In this document: positions 47,329-57,071 of the stretch, one piece after another | How positions within the stretch are numbered: the first letter of the stretch is position 1 | Layout of the letters: each line of letters opens with the position of its first letter | NCBI GenBank assembly: GCA_027491165.1 | Contig: JAIXWS010000010.1 | Location: forward strand, 1-64,000 | DNA length: 64,000 nt | Direction: 5' to 3' | DNA from: Sphingobacteriales bacterium | GTDB taxonomy: Bacteria > Bacteroidota > Bacteroidia > Chitinophagales > Chitinophagaceae | Notes under the pieces: generated by a model | The model's input: the letters and a program-made list of their open reading frames with translations, nothing else | What the model was told of the DNA's origin: nothing | Databases searched by the model: none | Made by a program: the position numbers and the translations under genes

Positions 47329-47919
47329 ATGAAAAAGTCATTACCCTTTATCCTCGTTTTATTGGCCATAATCATGATTGGCGGATGCATGTCTTGTAGT
47401 ATTCAACGCAGCCTTGTAGGACTCGACGAAGATGTAAAAGCAAAATGGAGTCAAGTACAAAACCAATACCAAAGACGTTATGACCTAATTGATAACCTGG
47501 TAAATACGGTTAAAGGTGCAGCAAATTTTGAAAAAAGCACTTTAACCGATGTGATCAATGCCCGTTCAAAAGCAACCTCTATTACACTAAATGCAGAAGA
47601 TCTATCTCCAGAAAAACTACAAGAATTTCAAGCAGCACAAGGACAATTAACCCAAGCTTTGGGCAAATTGATGGTCGTAAATGAAGCTTACCCTGAATTG
47701 AAATCAAATGCGAATTTCTTGAAATTACAAGATGAATTGGCGGGTACCGAAAACCGAATCGCCGTTGAGCGTAAAAACTATAACGAATCAGTACAGGCTT
47801 ATAATGTGAAGACAAGAATTTTTCCAAACAACATTTTTGCTGGACTCTTGGGCTTTAAAGTAAGAGGAACATTCGAAGCGGATGCTGCTGCACAAAAAGC
47901 ACCAAGCGTTAAATTTTAA
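47329..47919 (+). CDS. LemA family protein
   Basis: VKAKWSQVQNQYQRRYDLIDNLVNTVKGAANFEKSTLTDVINARSKA. Confidence 0.95.
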   Translation: MKKSLPFILVLLAIIMIGGCMSCSIQRSLVGLDEDVKAKWSQVQNQYQRRYDLIDNLVNTVKGAANFEKSTLTDVINARSKATSITLNAEDLSPEKLQEFQAAQGQLTQALGKLMVVNEAYPELKSNANFLKLQDELAGTENRIAVERKNYNESVQAYNVKTRIFPNNIFAGLLGFKVRGTFEADAAAQKAPSVKF

Positions 47920-47942
47920 ACCAAATTATTCAACAGGGGGAG

Positions 47943-47985
47943 CGCAAAAAACTAATGCCCATTGGCTCTAGTTTTTTGCGTTTCT
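47943..47985 (+). terminator. Terminator-like hairpin after lemA
   Basis: CGCAAAAAACTA...TAGTTTTTTGCG then T-rich. Confidence 0.7.
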
Positions 47986-48001
47986 TTTTATACAATATTT
48001 T

Positions 48002-48463
48002 ATGTTTTCTTGGTTACGAAAAAACAAATCGCTATTGTCGCAAGACATACAGGATGCTGTAGTAGCAACAATTGCTGCCGCTGAAAAGCGCAGCAGTGGA
48101 GAAATCCGTGTTTATATTGAATCTCATTGTACGATGGTTAACCCAATAGACCGAAGTGCAGCAATTTTTGAGCAATTGAACATGCACCAAACCAAAGAAC
48201 GCAATGGGGTGTTATTATACCTTGCCCTCATAGATAGGCAATTTGCTATAGTGGGAGACCAAGGAATCAATCAAAAAGTCGGTGGAAATGAGTATTGGGA
48301 ATATATAGCTACCAAATTAAAAGAACATTTTAAGGCAGGGCAAATAAAGGAAGGAATTTGCTTTTGTGTTACAGAAATTGGGATGAGCCTCGCAAAACAT
48401 TATCCAGAAGATGGCAGTGAAAATATTAATGAATTACCTAACGAAATTGTATTTGGAAAATGA
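48002..48463 (+). CDS. TPM domain-containing protein (cytosolic type)
   Basis: AAEKRSSGEIRVYIE...RNGVLLYLALIDRQFAIVGDQGINQKVG. Confidence 0.88.
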   Translation: MFSWLRKNKSLLSQDIQDAVVATIAAAEKRSSGEIRVYIESHCTMVNPIDRSAAIFEQLNMHQTKERNGVLLYLALIDRQFAIVGDQGINQKVGGNEYWEYIATKLKEHFKAGQIKEGICFCVTEIGMSLAKHYPEDGSENINELPNEIVFGK

Positions 48464-49248
48464 GGACAATAATCAATAAATATTATTTCGCTTTTTTTCT
48501 ATTTGCTGCTGCAATGAGCAATATGTTTTCATTGGCTTTTGCTGCGGATAAAGATTTCCCATCATTGCCCAATCCGCCTCGTTTGGTGAATGATTTGGCA
48601 GGATTTATGAGCAGTCAAGAGCAGGCCTCCTTAGAACAAAAACTAGTCGCATATTCCGATTCTACCTCCAATGAGATTGCTATTGTAACCGTGCAAAGCA
48701 TTGGCCAATATGATATCTCAGATTATACCGTACAACTGTTTAATAAATGGAAAATTGGCGGAAAGAAAAACAATAATGGATTACTCATAGTAGCATCAAA
48801 AGAGGAAAGAAAAATTTGGATTAGTACGGGATATGGCCTAGAAGGAGCACTTCCCGATGGCTTGATTGGACAAATCATTAGAGATGAAATAGAGCCTAAC
48901 TTCAAACAAGGAAATTTTTATGCAGGTTTTGAAGCAGGCACCAATGCCTTAATGGAAGCGGCAAGAGGTGAATACACTGCCGAACCAAAGACCCAACACA
49001 AAAAAGGGGCTGGTGTAGGAACAGCTGTTTTCATTATCATCATAATTTTAATTTTCTTATCGGCATCACGCGGCGGTGGTGCTGGGGGAGGTGGTCTACT
49101 TAATAATGCAGGCTGGATAGCGGCAAGCATGCTGAGTAATAGAAGTTATGGCTCTGATTGGGGTGGTGGTTCATCATCTGGTGGAGGTGGTTTTGGTGGC
49201 TTTGGAGGTGGATCATCTGGGGGAGGTGGTGCAGGGGGAAGCTGGTAA
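48460..49248 (+). CDS. TPM domain-containing membrane protein with Gly-rich C-terminus
   Basis: Signal peptide, LVNDLAGFMSSQEQASLEQKL...NEIAIVTV...GYGLEGALPDGLIGQIIRDEI, TM, GGGSSGGGGAGGSW tail. Confidence 0.92.
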   Translation: MRTIINKYYFAFFLFAAAMSNMFSLAFAADKDFPSLPNPPRLVNDLAGFMSSQEQASLEQKLVAYSDSTSNEIAIVTVQSIGQYDISDYTVQLFNKWKIGGKKNNNGLLIVASKEERKIWISTGYGLEGALPDGLIGQIIRDEIEPNFKQGNFYAGFEAGTNALMEAARGEYTAEPKTQHKKGAGVGTAVFIIIIILIFLSASRGGGAGGGGLLNNAGWIAASMLSNRSYGSDWGGGSSSGGGGFGGFGGGSSGGGGAGGSW

Positions 49249-49452
49249 AAAGTATAGTCGACCAATTTGATCATTATGGACAAATGGTACACTTAACTAC
49301 TGGTAAAACCGCGCTTAATATGAACACTACCCTGGCAGTTCAAAGACATATTGACTATCGATTAAATCCAAAAAAATAAAAGCGATAAGTATAAGGGCTA
49401 AAATCAGTGCATGAGTGAGATTTAGATCAAAATGCTCTAATAAAACTAAACA

Positions 49453-50133
49453 ATGAATAGCGCCATAAAAAACCTTCATATTGCAGAGCAAAAGGCCGAA
49501 AAACTCTTTGACGAGATACAGCAAAGGGCTATGATCAAAGCGGGCCTTAGCGAAAAGGAATTGAATCTTCAAATATTCGATCTTGCTTATGAATTATTTG
49601 GGATCAAAAAGTATTGGCACAAGCGTATTGTGCGTTCGGGTGAAAACACCCTTCTACCCTATGCCGAAAACCCTAGAGATTTAATCCTACAAGAAGATGA
49701 TATCCTCTTCTTTGATTTCGGCCCTGTATTTGACGAATGGGAAGCTGATTTTGGTCGCACTTATGTATTAGGCAATCATCCAGCAAAACAAAAATTAGCT
49801 AATGATGTAGCAATAGCTTGGGCGGAAGGGAAAGCCTTTTATGAAGCCAATAAAAACAGCAACTTAACCGGTGCAGATTTTTATCAATATACCAAAGCAT
49901 TAGCCACAAAATATGGATGGGAATATGGCAATGAACATTGTGGACATTTAATTGGCAATTTCCCGCATGAACAAATTGTGGGTGAGGAAATCATCCATTA
50001 TCTCCATCCTGAAAATAATACTTTGATGAGCGCTCTTGACAAAAACGGCAATGAGAGATTCTGGATTTACGAAATCCACTTTATCGACAAGACACTTGCT
50101 ATTGGTGGATTTTATGAGCAATTATTGAGCTAA
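49453..50133 (+). CDS. M24 family metallopeptidase
   Basis: LFFDFGPVFDEWEADFGRTYV and GNEHCGHLIGNFPHE; pita-bread metal ligands. Confidence 0.87.
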   Translation: MNSAIKNLHIAEQKAEKLFDEIQQRAMIKAGLSEKELNLQIFDLAYELFGIKKYWHKRIVRSGENTLLPYAENPRDLILQEDDILFFDFGPVFDEWEADFGRTYVLGNHPAKQKLANDVAIAWAEGKAFYEANKNSNLTGADFYQYTKALATKYGWEYGNEHCGHLIGNFPHEQIVGEEIIHYLHPENNTLMSALDKNGNERFWIYEIHFIDKTLAIGGFYEQLLS

Positions 50134-50136
50134 AAA

Positions 50137-51165
50137 TTATTCAAAGACAATCTTCTTTTCTCGCTTAGTTTCTATCCTGCCCACCTTAGCAAAATATTGA
50201 TTTTGCTGATTCAAAAAATCATCCATTTCATTTTCGTGTTGTGCTGAAACGCTGAACAATAAACCTCCTGAAGTTTGGGGGTCGCAATAAGTAATAAAAT
50301 CTAAGCCCGTCATTCCTTCAATATCTGCCAATTGTGCATTGTAATTTCGGGTAGTATTATCCGGAAAAACAAATTGGGCTGCAAGTGCTTTTGCTGCTTC
50401 CATCACAGGCAAATCTACCTTACTTATAATCGCTGAAAACTGATGCGTGGATAACATCTCCAACAAATGACCGGCAAAGCCAAAGCCCGTAATATCTGTC
50501 ATTGCGGTAACATAGGGAAATTTCGAAAGCTGTTCGCCTATACTGTTTAATCTCGTTGTTTCTGCTAAAAATTCAAGGTATTGCTCATCACTCAGTTTGC
50601 CTCTTTTGAGCGCTGTAGCCATAACACCAATGCCCAATGGTTTAGTGATATAGAGTATATCTCCTAATTGTATACTGTTGTTTTGTTTGATATTTTCTTT
50701 GTGCACTAAACCCGTAACAGCCAAACCAAACAAAGGTTCTGGCGTATCAACACTATGCCCACCTGCTAGCGGAATACCCGCTTCGGCACAAATAGATTGT
50801 GCTCCTTTAATCACTTGCTGCGCCATTTCAGGCGCTAACTTTTCTACTGGCCATCCCAAAATGGCAATAGCCATTAAAGGTTTGCCCCCCATGGCATACA
50901 CATCACTAATGGCATTACAAGCAGCTATTCTTCCAAAATCATAAGCATCATCTACTATGGGCATAAAAAAATCAGTGGTACTGATGATGCAATTTCCATG
51001 CTCAATTTCATAAACTGCTGCATCATCTTTTGATTCATTCCCAACCAACAAATTCTTAAAAATTTGGTCTTGCTTACAGCCATTCAAAATCTCATCAAGC
51101 ACTGCGGGTGCTATTTTGCAGCCACATCCTGATGCTTTACTGTATTGGGTTAATTTGATATCCAC
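50137..51165 (-). CDS. selD: Selenide, water dikinase SelD (Cys form)
   Basis: ASGCGCKIAPAVLDEIL, FMPIVDDAYDFGRIAACNAISDVYAMGGKPLMAIAILGWP, GGHSVD. Confidence 0.96.
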   Translation of the reverse strand: MDIKLTQYSKASGCGCKIAPAVLDEILNGCKQDQIFKNLLVGNESKDDAAVYEIEHGNCIISTTDFFMPIVDDAYDFGRIAACNAISDVYAMGGKPLMAIAILGWPVEKLAPEMAQQVIKGAQSICAEAGIPLAGGHSVDTPEPLFGLAVTGLVHKENIKQNNSIQLGDILYITKPLGIGVMATALKRGKLSDEQYLEFLAETTRLNSIGEQLSKFPYVTAMTDITGFGFAGHLLEMLSTHQFSAIISKVDLPVMEAAKALAAQFVFPDNTTRNYNAQLADIEGMTGLDFITYCDPQTSGGLLFSVSAQHENEMDDFLNQQNQYFAKVGRIETKREKKIVFE

Positions 51166-51173
51166 GTATAGGT

Positions 51174-52202
51174 TTAGTTTAAAGAATCTATAATCTGTTT
51201 CACTTTCAAGGCATTGATACTAGGGTCAATTGTATCCGAGACCACACATACCATAGCTTGCTTTTTATTATTGTACAGGTGCGTGTAAGCCTTATCGTAA
51301 TATTGTAAAGAACGCCGAGCAACATCCGCTAATTTCCCATCATCTAAATATTGCAGACAAAGCTTGGCATTATCGCCACCCAATTTTTCGGAAATTTTAT
51401 GAACACATTCTTTTAAGGCGGCAATATCGGTTGTGCTATAATCCTCCACTAATTTTTGAACCCTTAGCTCGAAAGGAATATCAATCTTGATAATAGTAGC
51501 TTGTTTCATTTGCAACCAAAGCGCATGAGGAATTTTATTAAAGCCTATAGTTTGGGATTCATCCTCTAAAACAATTAATTGATCTAAGCTTAAGGTAGAA
51601 AAGGCATCAAACAGGTAATGTTCAAAATTTTGTTGCGGATGTTGCCGATCTTCGTTTATCGCACCAAATGCAGAACCCTTGTGATGGGCAATAGCTTCTA
51701 AATCGACCGACTGAATATGCAATGCAGCGAGCTTTTTCAGGATATCTGTCTTACCAGAACCTGTGCTCCCACCAATTAAAACTAGATTGAACTTACTTTC
51801 AAAATATTGCAAAACATAATTTCGAAAGGCCTTGTACCCACCAGATAAAATTTGGGCATCGAGCCCAGAAGTATTCATGAGCCAAGCAAAACTATTACTC
51901 CTCATCCCACCTCTAAAACAATACACAAAAACCTTGCGACCTTGTGCAATTGCTTTGACTTGCGTGACAAACTGAACCATTTTAGGCGATACAATTTCAA
52001 GACCCCTAGTAACAGCTGTTTCTTTTCCTTGTTGCTTATACATCGTACCAATTTCGGCACGCTCAGCATCCTCAAAAAGAGGCACATTAATGGCACGAGG
52101 AATATGCCCTTTGAAATACTCTATTGGCGACCGAACATCAATAATAACAGCATCTTTACTATCTTGTAGAAAAGTATTTACCGGCAATCCCTTTGCTTGC
52201 AT
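51174..52202 (-). CDS. mnmH: tRNA 2-selenouridine(34) synthase MnmH
   Basis: Rhodanese VIDVRSPIEYFKGHIPRAINVPLF with catalytic YCFRGGMRS plus P-loop GGSTGSGKTDIL; adjacent to selD. Confidence 0.95.
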   Translation of the reverse strand: MQAKGLPVNTFLQDSKDAVIIDVRSPIEYFKGHIPRAINVPLFEDAERAEIGTMYKQQGKETAVTRGLEIVSPKMVQFVTQVKAIAQGRKVFVYCFRGGMRSNSFAWLMNTSGLDAQILSGGYKAFRNYVLQYFESKFNLVLIGGSTGSGKTDILKKLAALHIQSVDLEAIAHHKGSAFGAINEDRQHPQQNFEHYLFDAFSTLSLDQLIVLEDESQTIGFNKIPHALWLQMKQATIIKIDIPFELRVQKLVEDYSTTDIAALKECVHKISEKLGGDNAKLCLQYLDDGKLADVARRSLQYYDKAYTHLYNNKKQAMVCVVSDTIDPSINALKVKQIIDSLN

Positions 52203-52239
52203 AGACACAAGGTAATTTTAATTTAGGAATACCTGCCCA

Positions 52240-54858
52240 TTATTCATAAACCTTCACCACATTCTTCAGTTCATTAAGCTTCATCAATGCCTCTACGGGA
52301 GTTAATGTATTGATGTCTGTTTCGCTCAAGATACGCTGCACTTGACGTAAATCGTCAGACAAACCATCGAAAATATTGAGTTGAAAATGCTGTGCTGGCT
52401 TGAGCTTTTTCATTTTCTCTGTGTTGTCTTTTACACCACCATGTTTTTCTTCGAGCTGCGCCAAAATTTCATCGGCACGTTCAATCAAATTGGGTGGCAT
52501 ACCAGCCATTCGAGCAACCTGAATACCAAAGCTGTGCCGACTACCTCCTTTGGCCATTTTGCGCAAAAAGATAACCTGATTATTGGTTTCTTTATGGGTG
52601 ATATGGTAATTCTTTACGCCGGATAATTGATTTTCCAACTCATTCAATTCGTGGTAATGAGTGGCAAAAAGAGTCTTAGGTTTTTCTTTGCGCTGGTATA
52701 AATGCTCTACTATGGACCAAGCAATGGAAATTCCATCATAGGTACTCGTACCACGACCAATTTCGTCCAGCAATACAAGGCTTCGCTCCGAAATATTATT
52801 GACAATGCTAGCCGTTTCGTTCATTTCCACCATAAAGGTACTTTCTCCCCCACTCAGATTATCCGATGCACCCACACGGGTAAAAATCTTATCTGTAAGC
52901 CCAATTGTTGCAGCAGCAGCAGGCACAAAACTTCCCATATGCGCCATCAAGGTAATGATGGCCGTTTGACGTAACAATGCCGACTTACCACTCATATTAG
53001 GCCCGGTAAGAATGATGATTTGTTGTTCGTCTTTATCCAATAAAATATCATTAGCTACATATTGCTCACCCATAGCCAATCGTTGTTCAATTACAGGATG
53101 GCGGCCATCTTTAATATCCAAAATGGGTTCTTCTACCAAAGTAGGTTTGCGGTAATTGTAGCGCTGTGCATTATAGGCAAAACACAATAAACAATCTAAC
53201 TGAGCAACGATGTAGGCATTGTTTTGAATAGCACCAATAAAGGGATCAATAGCCACTAATAATTGTTGGTACAAGGACAATTCAAGAGCCAGTATTTTAT
53301 CTTCTGCACCTAATATTTTTTCTTCATATTCTTTCAATTCGGGGGTAATGTACCGCTCGGCATTCGTCAAGGTTTGTTTACGAATCCAATCATTGGGCAC
53401 TTTATCTTTGTGCAAATGCGTCACTTCGAGGTAATATCCAAAAACATTATTGAAGGCTACCTTTAAGGAGCTAATCCCTGTATTTTGACTTTCTTTTTGT
53501 TGGATGGCCAATAAATAATCTTTACCACTTCGTGAAATGGTACGCAAAGCATCCAGCTCTTCGTGCACGCCATTTTTAATAATTCCCCCCTTGGCAGCGA
53601 CGGCAGGAGCAGCTTCATCAATGGTAGCGACGATGCGTTCTTGCAGCTCTTGACAAGCTTGAATTTGCTGCGCCATTTGCACCAAAATCTTATTGTCTGA
53701 AGCAGCACATAATTGTTGTATTGCCCCAATATGATGTAATCCTTTAGCCAATTGTAACACTTCGCGCGGACTCACTTTTTTGAGGGGTACTTTCGAAATG
53801 AGTCGTTCCATATCACCCACTTGTTTGATATGTTTACCCAATTCTTCAGTCAAGCTTTGTTCTTTGATAAAGAATTCAACTAAATCTAAACGCTGATTAA
53901 TTTTAGTCAAGTCAAACAAAGGCAAGACCATCCAGCGCTTCAAAAGCCTTGCCCCCATTGGTGTTTGGGTATTATCTAAGGCTTGTAATAAATGGGTACC
54001 GTTGTCTTGTCCATTACTCAATAATTCTAAATTTCGAATAGTAAAACGATCCATCCATAAATAATCTGCAGCAACAATACGTTGAATAGCATTGATGTGC
54101 TGGAGATTAGCGTGCTCTGTATCTTTGAGGTAGTGAATCGCTGCTCCGGAAGCAATAATGGCCGAACGCAAATCTTCTACGCCAAAGCCTTTGAGCGATT
54201 GGGTATTAAAATGTTTGAGTAAGGTTTCATATCCATAGCTATCCTGAAAAATCCAATCTTCTAATGCAAAGGTGTAGGTTTTATTATCAAAATTTTCTTT
54301 AAAATGACGCTGTTTGGATTTAGATAATACAATTTCTGAAGGTTGAAAACTCTGCAGTAATTTATCCATATAAGCCTCATCTCCTTGCGCCGTAAATAAT
54401 TCTCCCGTGCTGATATCAATAAAGGCAACACCACAAATATGGTCGGTCAAGTAAAGTGCTGCCAAAAAATTATTGGTTTTGTTCTCCAATAATTTGTCGC
54501 TGGTGGCTACCCCAGGAGTAACCAATTCCGTCACTCCTCTTTTCACAATTCCTTTAGCCAATTTGGGATCTTCAAGCTGATCGCAAATAGCAACGCGATA
54601 CCCTGCTTTAACCAACTTGTGTAAATAGGTTTCTAAAGAAAAATGAGGAAAGCCTGCCAATTCTATAGCAGATGCCGAACCATTTGAGCGCTTAGTAAGG
54701 GTAATACCCAACACTTGCGCGGCGATAATTGCATCGCCTGCAAATGTTTCGTAGAAGTCACCTACCCGAAAAAGCAAAACAGCATCGGGATATTTAGTTT
54801 TTATCTCCCGGTGTTGCTTCATTAATGGTGTTTCAGCACCTGCTTCCTTTTTGGCCAT
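52240..54858 (-). CDS. mutS: DNA mismatch repair protein MutS
   Basis: FRVGDFYETF, GPNMSGKSALLRQ, DEIGRGTSTYDGISIAW, FATHYHEL. Confidence 0.97.
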   Translation of the reverse strand: MAKKEAGAETPLMKQHREIKTKYPDAVLLFRVGDFYETFAGDAIIAAQVLGITLTKRSNGSASAIELAGFPHFSLETYLHKLVKAGYRVAICDQLEDPKLAKGIVKRGVTELVTPGVATSDKLLENKTNNFLAALYLTDHICGVAFIDISTGELFTAQGDEAYMDKLLQSFQPSEIVLSKSKQRHFKENFDNKTYTFALEDWIFQDSYGYETLLKHFNTQSLKGFGVEDLRSAIIASGAAIHYLKDTEHANLQHINAIQRIVAADYLWMDRFTIRNLELLSNGQDNGTHLLQALDNTQTPMGARLLKRWMVLPLFDLTKINQRLDLVEFFIKEQSLTEELGKHIKQVGDMERLISKVPLKKVSPREVLQLAKGLHHIGAIQQLCAASDNKILVQMAQQIQACQELQERIVATIDEAAPAVAAKGGIIKNGVHEELDALRTISRSGKDYLLAIQQKESQNTGISSLKVAFNNVFGYYLEVTHLHKDKVPNDWIRKQTLTNAERYITPELKEYEEKILGAEDKILALELSLYQQLLVAIDPFIGAIQNNAYIVAQLDCLLCFAYNAQRYNYRKPTLVEEPILDIKDGRHPVIEQRLAMGEQYVANDILLDKDEQQIIILTGPNMSGKSALLRQTAIITLMAHMGSFVPAAAATIGLTDKIFTRVGASDNLSGGESTFMVEMNETASIVNNISERSLVLLDEIGRGTSTYDGISIAWSIVEHLYQRKEKPKTLFATHYHELNELENQLSGVKNYHITHKETNNQVIFLRKMAKGGSRHSFGIQVARMAGMPPNLIERADEILAQLEEKHGGVKDNTEKMKKLKPAQHFQLNIFDGLSDDLRQVQRILSETDINTLTPVEALMKLNELKNVVKVYE

Positions 54859-54865
54859 ATATAGG

Positions 54866-54873
54866 CAAACTTA
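54866..54873 (-). promoter_or_regulatory. -7 box TAAGTTTG immediately upstream of mutS
   Basis: CAAACTTA on plus strand, 7 nt before the ATG. Confidence 0.5.
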
Positions 54874-54989
54874 AACAAAATAAAAGGCCTTTTTCATATC
54901 GGTTTTCAACAGTGGGGATAACTTAAAATGACTTTTACTTTTTTAGAAAAGCTAACTTGCAAGGCCGCATTATTGGATAATTGTACAAA

Positions 54990-55499
54990 ATGAATACGAG
55001 CCAGCCCAAAATCAAATTAGCATGGACTACTTTTGATATAACTTTAGAAGTTATAGGCCTTATTGCGCTAATGGGTATTTGGATGATGTTGCTTTACTTT
55101 TACCCAAAGCTACCCCACACCATTCCGATACATTTTGATGGTGCAGGTAAAATTGATGGCTATGGCAATAAATTCATCATCATTTTTGAGCCTATAGGAG
55201 CAAGCGTCCTTTTTATAGGCTTAAGCATCTTAAATAAATACCCACATATTTTTAATTATTCAAGTCAAATTACCCCAGAAAATGCAGCATACCAATATCG
55301 TTTGGCTACGCGCTTGATTCGATACATCAAGTTGGTAATTGTGCTGCTATTTGCTTTTATCATGTACACAAGTATCCAATCGGCATATACTCAAACTGAT
55401 GGAGACGGCCTCATACTCTTACCTATCTTCTTAGCACTTATCATCATTCCTAATCTAGTTGTTTTGATAAAATCTACCCAAACCAAAAAAACAAAATAG
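54990..55499 (+). CDS. DUF1648 domain-containing membrane protein
   Basis: LPHTIPIHFDGAGKIDGYGNK (DUF1648 motif) and TM helices. Confidence 0.82.
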   Translation: MNTSQPKIKLAWTTFDITLEVIGLIALMGIWMMLLYFYPKLPHTIPIHFDGAGKIDGYGNKFIIIFEPIGASVLFIGLSILNKYPHIFNYSSQITPENAAYQYRLATRLIRYIKLVIVLLFAFIMYTSIQSAYTQTDGDGLILLPIFLALIIIPNLVVLIKSTQTKKTK

Positions 55500-55502
55500 A
55501 CA

Positions 55503-56111
55503 ATGGAATTATTCGATATTAAGCCTAAGGATCTAAAAAATCTTTTACCCAAAGACGGCATGGTATGCTATTATGGCAAAGTCCTTTCGCCACTTGAGGC
55601 ACAAACATATTTTGACGTTTTGAATCAAGGTATAGAATGGAAAAATGATGAAGCTATTATCTTTGGTAAGCACATCATTACTAAAAGAAAAGCCGCTTGG
55701 TATGCCGATGAAGCTTTTAAATATACCTATTCCAAAATCACTAAAAAAGCTTTGCCTTGGACAAAGGAACTTTTAAAGCTAAAAAGTTTGGTTGAGCAAC
55801 AAAGCCAAGAAAGCTACAATTCTTGCCTCTTAAACCTCTATCATGACGGCAATGAGGCAATGTCTTGGCATAGTGACGATGAACATAATTTAAAGCAAAA
55901 TGCAGCTATAGCCTCTTTGAGTTTAGGCGCTGAGCGAAAATTTGCCTTCAAGCATAAGCAAAGCAAAGAAGTGCTTTCGCTCGTTTTAGAACAGGGTAGT
56001 TTATTAATCATGAAGAACGAAACCCAAAGGCATTGGCTGCATCGCCTAACACCATCCAAATTAATAAAAGATGCTCGGATTAATTTGACCTTCAGAACAA
56101 TTGTTCCCTAA
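55503..56111 (+). CDS. AlkB-like alpha-ketoglutarate-dependent dioxygenase
   Basis: NSCLLNLYHDGNEAMSWHSDDEHNL ... GSLLIMKNETQRHWLHRL ... RINLTFR (HxD...H...R). Confidence 0.93.
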   Translation: MELFDIKPKDLKNLLPKDGMVCYYGKVLSPLEAQTYFDVLNQGIEWKNDEAIIFGKHIITKRKAAWYADEAFKYTYSKITKKALPWTKELLKLKSLVEQQSQESYNSCLLNLYHDGNEAMSWHSDDEHNLKQNAAIASLSLGAERKFAFKHKQSKEVLSLVLEQGSLLIMKNETQRHWLHRLTPSKLIKDARINLTFRTIVP

Positions 56112-56138
56112 AATAGGTTCAGCAAAAAACAAGGTATC

Positions 56139-57071
56139 TTATAAATTAGATAAAGCAGCCATAGCTGCTACCTTGTCTTGCTGCAATTGCCCCTTTAAAG
56201 CTTCAAGACTATCGAATTTCTGTTCATTTCGTAATCGACTAATGAAACAAACTCTTATTTCATGGTCATAAATATCTTGGTCAAAATCGAATAGATGAAC
56301 TTCAATCTTCACTTCATTATCTGTAACTACTGTTGGATTATAGCCAAGGTTCAACATGCCTTTGTACCAATGGTCTTTTACAAATACCCTTACTGCATAC
56401 ACGCCAATTTTGGGCACCAATTTATCGGTATCTAACAAGGCTATATTAGCGGTGGGGAATCCTATACTACGGCCACGTTGAGCACCCCTTATTACTTTTC
56501 CGCTAATAGAATAGGCCGAACCCAGCATTTGATAGGCAGATGCTACATTACCTTCTGCCAATAAGTTACGCACTTTAGTAGAGCTCACTGCAGCCGCCGA
56601 AATTAATTGTGCTGAAATTTCTTTTACCTCGTATTGAAATTGATGGACATAACTGCGCAGCATTGTAATATCGCCTGTACGGTCATGCCCAAAACGATGA
56701 TCGTAACCAATAATAATGAGGAAAGGGCGGAATTGTGCTACTAAAAAATTACTGATATACTTTTCTGCAGATAGAGCAGCAAAGGCTTTGGTAAAAGGTA
56801 CTACAACCACTACGTCTATCTGGGCATGGGCAACTAATGCCAGGCGCTCTTCGAGAGTGCATAAAAGCTTCAATGGCTCATTGGGGAAAATTAATTTTCG
56901 TGGATGGGGTTCAAAAGTAATGAGGACGCTTGTGCCTTTAATAGCTTTCGCCTCGTTAACTACAGACTGCAGAATGCTTTGGTGACCTTGATGTACACCA
57001 TCAAAAGTACCAATAGTGAGCACTGGTTTTTCAAAAGAAGGCAAACGATCTATTCCGTAAAAAACTTTCAT
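56139..57071 (-). CDS. ribF: Bifunctional riboflavin kinase/FAD synthetase
   Basis: LTIGTFDGVHQGHQSIL, GYDHRFGHDRTGD, GAQRGRSIGFPTANI. Confidence 0.96.
   Translation of the reverse strand: MKVFYGIDRLPSFEKPVLTIGTFDGVHQGHQSILQSVVNEAKAIKGTSVLITFEPHPRKLIFPNEPLKLLCTLEERLALVAHAQIDVVVVVPFTKAFAALSAEKYISNFLVAQFRPFLIIIGYDHRFGHDRTGDITMLRSYVHQFQYEVKEISAQLISAAAVSSTKVRNLLAEGNVASAYQMLGSAYSISGKVIRGAQRGRSIGFPTANIALLDTDKLVPKIGVYAVRVFVKDHWYKGMLNLGYNPTVVTDNEVKIEVHLFDFDQDIYDHEIRVCFISRLRNEQKFDSLEALKGQLQQDKVAAMAALSNL

Noticed and set aside
49158-49379. 73-aa plus-strand Trp-rich ORF
   Set aside because: Frame-shifted reading of the Gly-rich tail of the TPM protein
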